Source of the DNA: Chitinophaga oryzae
GTDB lineage: Bacteria > Bacteroidota > Bacteroidia > Chitinophagales > Chitinophagaceae
Assembly (NCBI RefSeq): GCF_012516375.2
Contig: NZ_CP051204.2
Span: 5,890,001 to 5,954,000, forward strand
DNA: 64,000 bases
Direction of reading: 5' to 3'
Shown here: in pieces, positions 62,539 through 64,000 of the stretch
How the letters are laid out: each line of letters opens with the position of its first letter
Numbering within the stretch: position 1 is the stretch's first letter
Notes under the pieces: generated by a model
Told to the model about the DNA's origin: nothing
Database searches by the model: none
Seen by the model: only the letters and a program-made list of their open reading frames with translations
Translations under genes and position numbers: made by a program

Positions 62539-63423
62539 ATGATTAAAAGAGTACTTAAGCAAACATTTACGCTGTTGAACGTTGACGCTGTAAAGCTTGA
62601 CTCGGGGTGGAATTACAGGAATGTGATCAGTCCCTATTTCAGGATATACTATATCGATGCGGGTGCGGGAGAGATCCTGGACGCCTCTTCCAAAGTCAGG
62701 CTTGAGGCGGGCTTTCTGTATATGATACCCAGTTTCACCTTATGTCACCTGATATGTCCTGAATACCTGAGCCAGTACTTTGTCCAGTTCTTTGAGGAAT
62801 CATCGGATGGCATTTCATTATTTGAAAATAACAGGGCTATTATGAAGGTAAAAGCGACCGAAACGGATGTACTGAGCTTCAGGCGGTTACTGGAGATAAA
62901 TCCGGGGAGGGGTATCAATCGTTCTGATAATCCGAAAGTATATGAAAAAAATGTTTTCTACAAAGAGTATCAGGAGCTCAACAACCGTCAAAGCCTGTCC
63001 ACCTTCACGGAAACGCACGGCATCCTTCTGCAGCTGGTTTCACGGTTCCTGTCACAAGAGACATTTAAGCACATGGACACCGGGCAGGTGCCGGTTAAAA
63101 TCCTGAATATCATCAGCTACATTCAACTGAACCTGAACCGCGACCTATCAGTAACCCTTCTGGCGAAAAAAGCGAACCTGCATACGGACTATTTCTCGCG
63201 CCTTTTCCAGCAACACACCGGGGAAAGGCCTGTCAGATACATACATGAAAAAAGAATAGAAAGGGCGCAACACCTGATGCTGACGACCAGGATGACCTTT
63301 ACTGAGATTGCGGCGCAAACCGGTTTCGACAATGTGTTCTACTTCTCCAAAATCTTCAAAAAAATAACAGGAGAATCGCCGGGGGCTTACAAAAAGCAAA
63401 TGAATACAATCGGGTTTAAATAA
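62539..63423 (+). CDS. AraC family transcriptional regulator
   Basis: A 294-residue regulator. The N-terminal half is an AraC-type cupin ligand-binding domain (about 20-110: YFRIYYIDAGAGEILDASSK). The C-terminal half has two helix-turn-helix units (about 190-290): LSVTLLAKKANLHTDYFSRLFQQHTGERPVRYIHEKRIERAQHLM and FTEIAAQTGFDNVFYFSKIFKKITGESPGAYKK. It probably senses a sugar and acts on the divergent esterase and/or the neighbouring genes. It is not in the same strand order as the sigma/FecR system, so the locus may have two regulatory layers. Confidence 0.92.
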   Translation: MIKRVLKQTFTLLNVDAVKLDSGWNYRNVISPYFRIYYIDAGAGEILDASSKVRLEAGFLYMIPSFTLCHLICPEYLSQYFVQFFEESSDGISLFENNRAIMKVKATETDVLSFRRLLEINPGRGINRSDNPKVYEKNVFYKEYQELNNRQSLSTFTETHGILLQLVSRFLSQETFKHMDTGQVPVKILNIISYIQLNLNRDLSVTLLAKKANLHTDYFSRLFQQHTGERPVRYIHEKRIERAQHLMLTTRMTFTEIAAQTGFDNVFYFSKIFKKITGESPGAYKKQMNTIGFK

Positions 63424-63466
63424 AGACAGGGAAATTATTATGATCTTATTAATAATAACTATGCTA

Positions 63467-64000
63467 ATGAGAAATCATCTTTGGCTTTTATCCGCCTGCT
63501 GTTGCATGATCTGCTGTACCAATAGTAAACAACCATCCCAGGGGGTAACGATCAACTACCCTGCGCCACTGCCAGACACTATAGCACAGACATTCCTTCC
63601 CGGCGTCGTATCCTCCGATACGCTCGATTTCAACGCCGCCTTTTCTCCGGATGGCAAAACGTTTTATTTTTCAAGGTCGTACAACAGGAAATACATTATT
63701 CTTGAAAGCGCTTACAACGGGAAAGAATGGACTTCTCCCATCCCCTCCCCTTTGTTTGACAGCGCCTATTCCAATACCGATCCTTTCTTTTCAGGTGAAG
63801 GGGACCTGTATTTTATTTCAAACAGGCCCAAAGATGCCACCGACACCATCAAAGATTATGACATCTACAGGTTACCCATGAGCGGCAACGACCCGGGCAA
63901 TCCGATACGGCTAAACGAAATCAACAGCGACAGTACCGAATACTACGTCAGCCTTTCGGATAACGGCAACATCTACTTCGCCTCCTACCGCGACGGTAAT
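63467..64000 (+). CDS. PD40/WD40-like beta-propeller lipoprotein, partial
   Basis: The frame from the ATG at 63467 (MRNHLWLLSACCCMICCTN; an ATG at 63440 is also in frame) is open to the right edge, 178 residues. The lipobox is cysteine-rich (LSAC, Cys11). Residues 60-178 carry PD40-type propeller strands: FNAAFSPDGKTFYFSRSY, DPFFSGEGDLYFISNRPKD, YDIYRLPMSG and VSLSDNGNIYFASYRDG. Such proteins are exported and of various roles. It follows the AraC gene by 43 bases. The complete domain set lies beyond the window. Confidence 0.75.
   Translation, partial: MRNHLWLLSACCCMICCTNSKQPSQGVTINYPAPLPDTIAQTFLPGVVSSDTLDFNAAFSPDGKTFYFSRSYNRKYIILESAYNGKEWTSPIPSPLFDSAYSNTDPFFSGEGDLYFISNRPKDATDTIKDYDIYRLPMSGNDPGNPIRLNEINSDSTEYYVSLSDNGNIYFASYRDGN

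Overview
The window looks like chromosomal DNA from a member of the Bacteroidota, most likely a Chitinophaga-like Chitinophagaceae. The evidence is: two SusC/SusD pairs each with an ECF sigma factor and a FecR anti-sigma factor; two LytS-type kinase/LytTR regulator pairs; a C-terminal type IX secretion sorting domain on a glycosidase; DUF6443/RHS proteins; lack of clear Shine-Dalgarno sequences; and TAnnTTTG-type -7 promoter elements before several genes. No rRNA, tRNA, CRISPR array or insertion sequence was seen.

Layout. 1-5.5 kb: two large, A/T-rich minus-strand RHS-type secreted proteins, the second running off the left edge. 5.8-10.4 kb: DUF4180 protein, a WG/Sel1 repeat protein, small membrane and acidic proteins, and a GNAT acetyltransferase. 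10.7-16.2 kb: subtilisin-like lipoprotein, pectate-lyase-fold protein, another GNAT, a cysteine-bearing exported protein and a methyltransferase. 16.3-19.4 kb: AAA ATPase, YggS PLP-homeostasis protein, GNAT, Crp/Fnr regulator and RidA. 19.5-25.1 kb: exported LRR protein, a LytTR two-component system, and a divergent operon of DUF4395 membrane protein plus a cysteine-desulfurase-like enzyme. 25.3-30 kb: RRM and cold-shock-domain RNA-binding proteins, fatty acid desaturase, aminopeptidase P and a DUF885 lipoprotein. 30.1-34.5 kb: second LytTR system divergent from an outer-membrane TonB-dependent receptor. 34.6-36.1 kb: a lipoprotein that resembles cholesterol-dependent cytolysins, with DUF5648-like repeats at its C terminus. 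36.5-40 kb: AsmA-like protein and a HopJ-family protein. 40-47.9 kb: sigma/FecR/SusC/SusD plus alkaline phosphatase. 48-49.5 kb: AlkZ-like glycosylase and an NTF2-fold protein. 49.7-64 kb: a second sigma/FecR/SusCD locus with a GH74 xyloglucanase, an acetylesterase, a CE1 esterase, an AraC regulator and a PD40 lipoprotein.

How the genes work together. The right end reads as a polysaccharide utilisation locus for O-acetylated, possibly feruloylated, xyloglucan-type hemicellulose. The left SusCD locus carries a phosphatase and may serve a phosphorylated ligand. Several regulatory sites fit their neighbours: a TGTGA-N6-TCACA palindrome between the Crp/Fnr gene and ridA; two direct repeats with 21-bp period, as expected for a LytTR regulator, before the DUF4395 operon; and CTGGACCACC direct repeats, MocR/TauR-like, before the operon that carries the PLP-homeostasis gene.

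The most notable single gene is the cytolysin-like lipoprotein at 34560-36074, in which the membrane-binding fourth domain of classical cytolysins appears to be replaced by a three-module DUF5648-like region. All domain calls are by eye; none was checked by database search.
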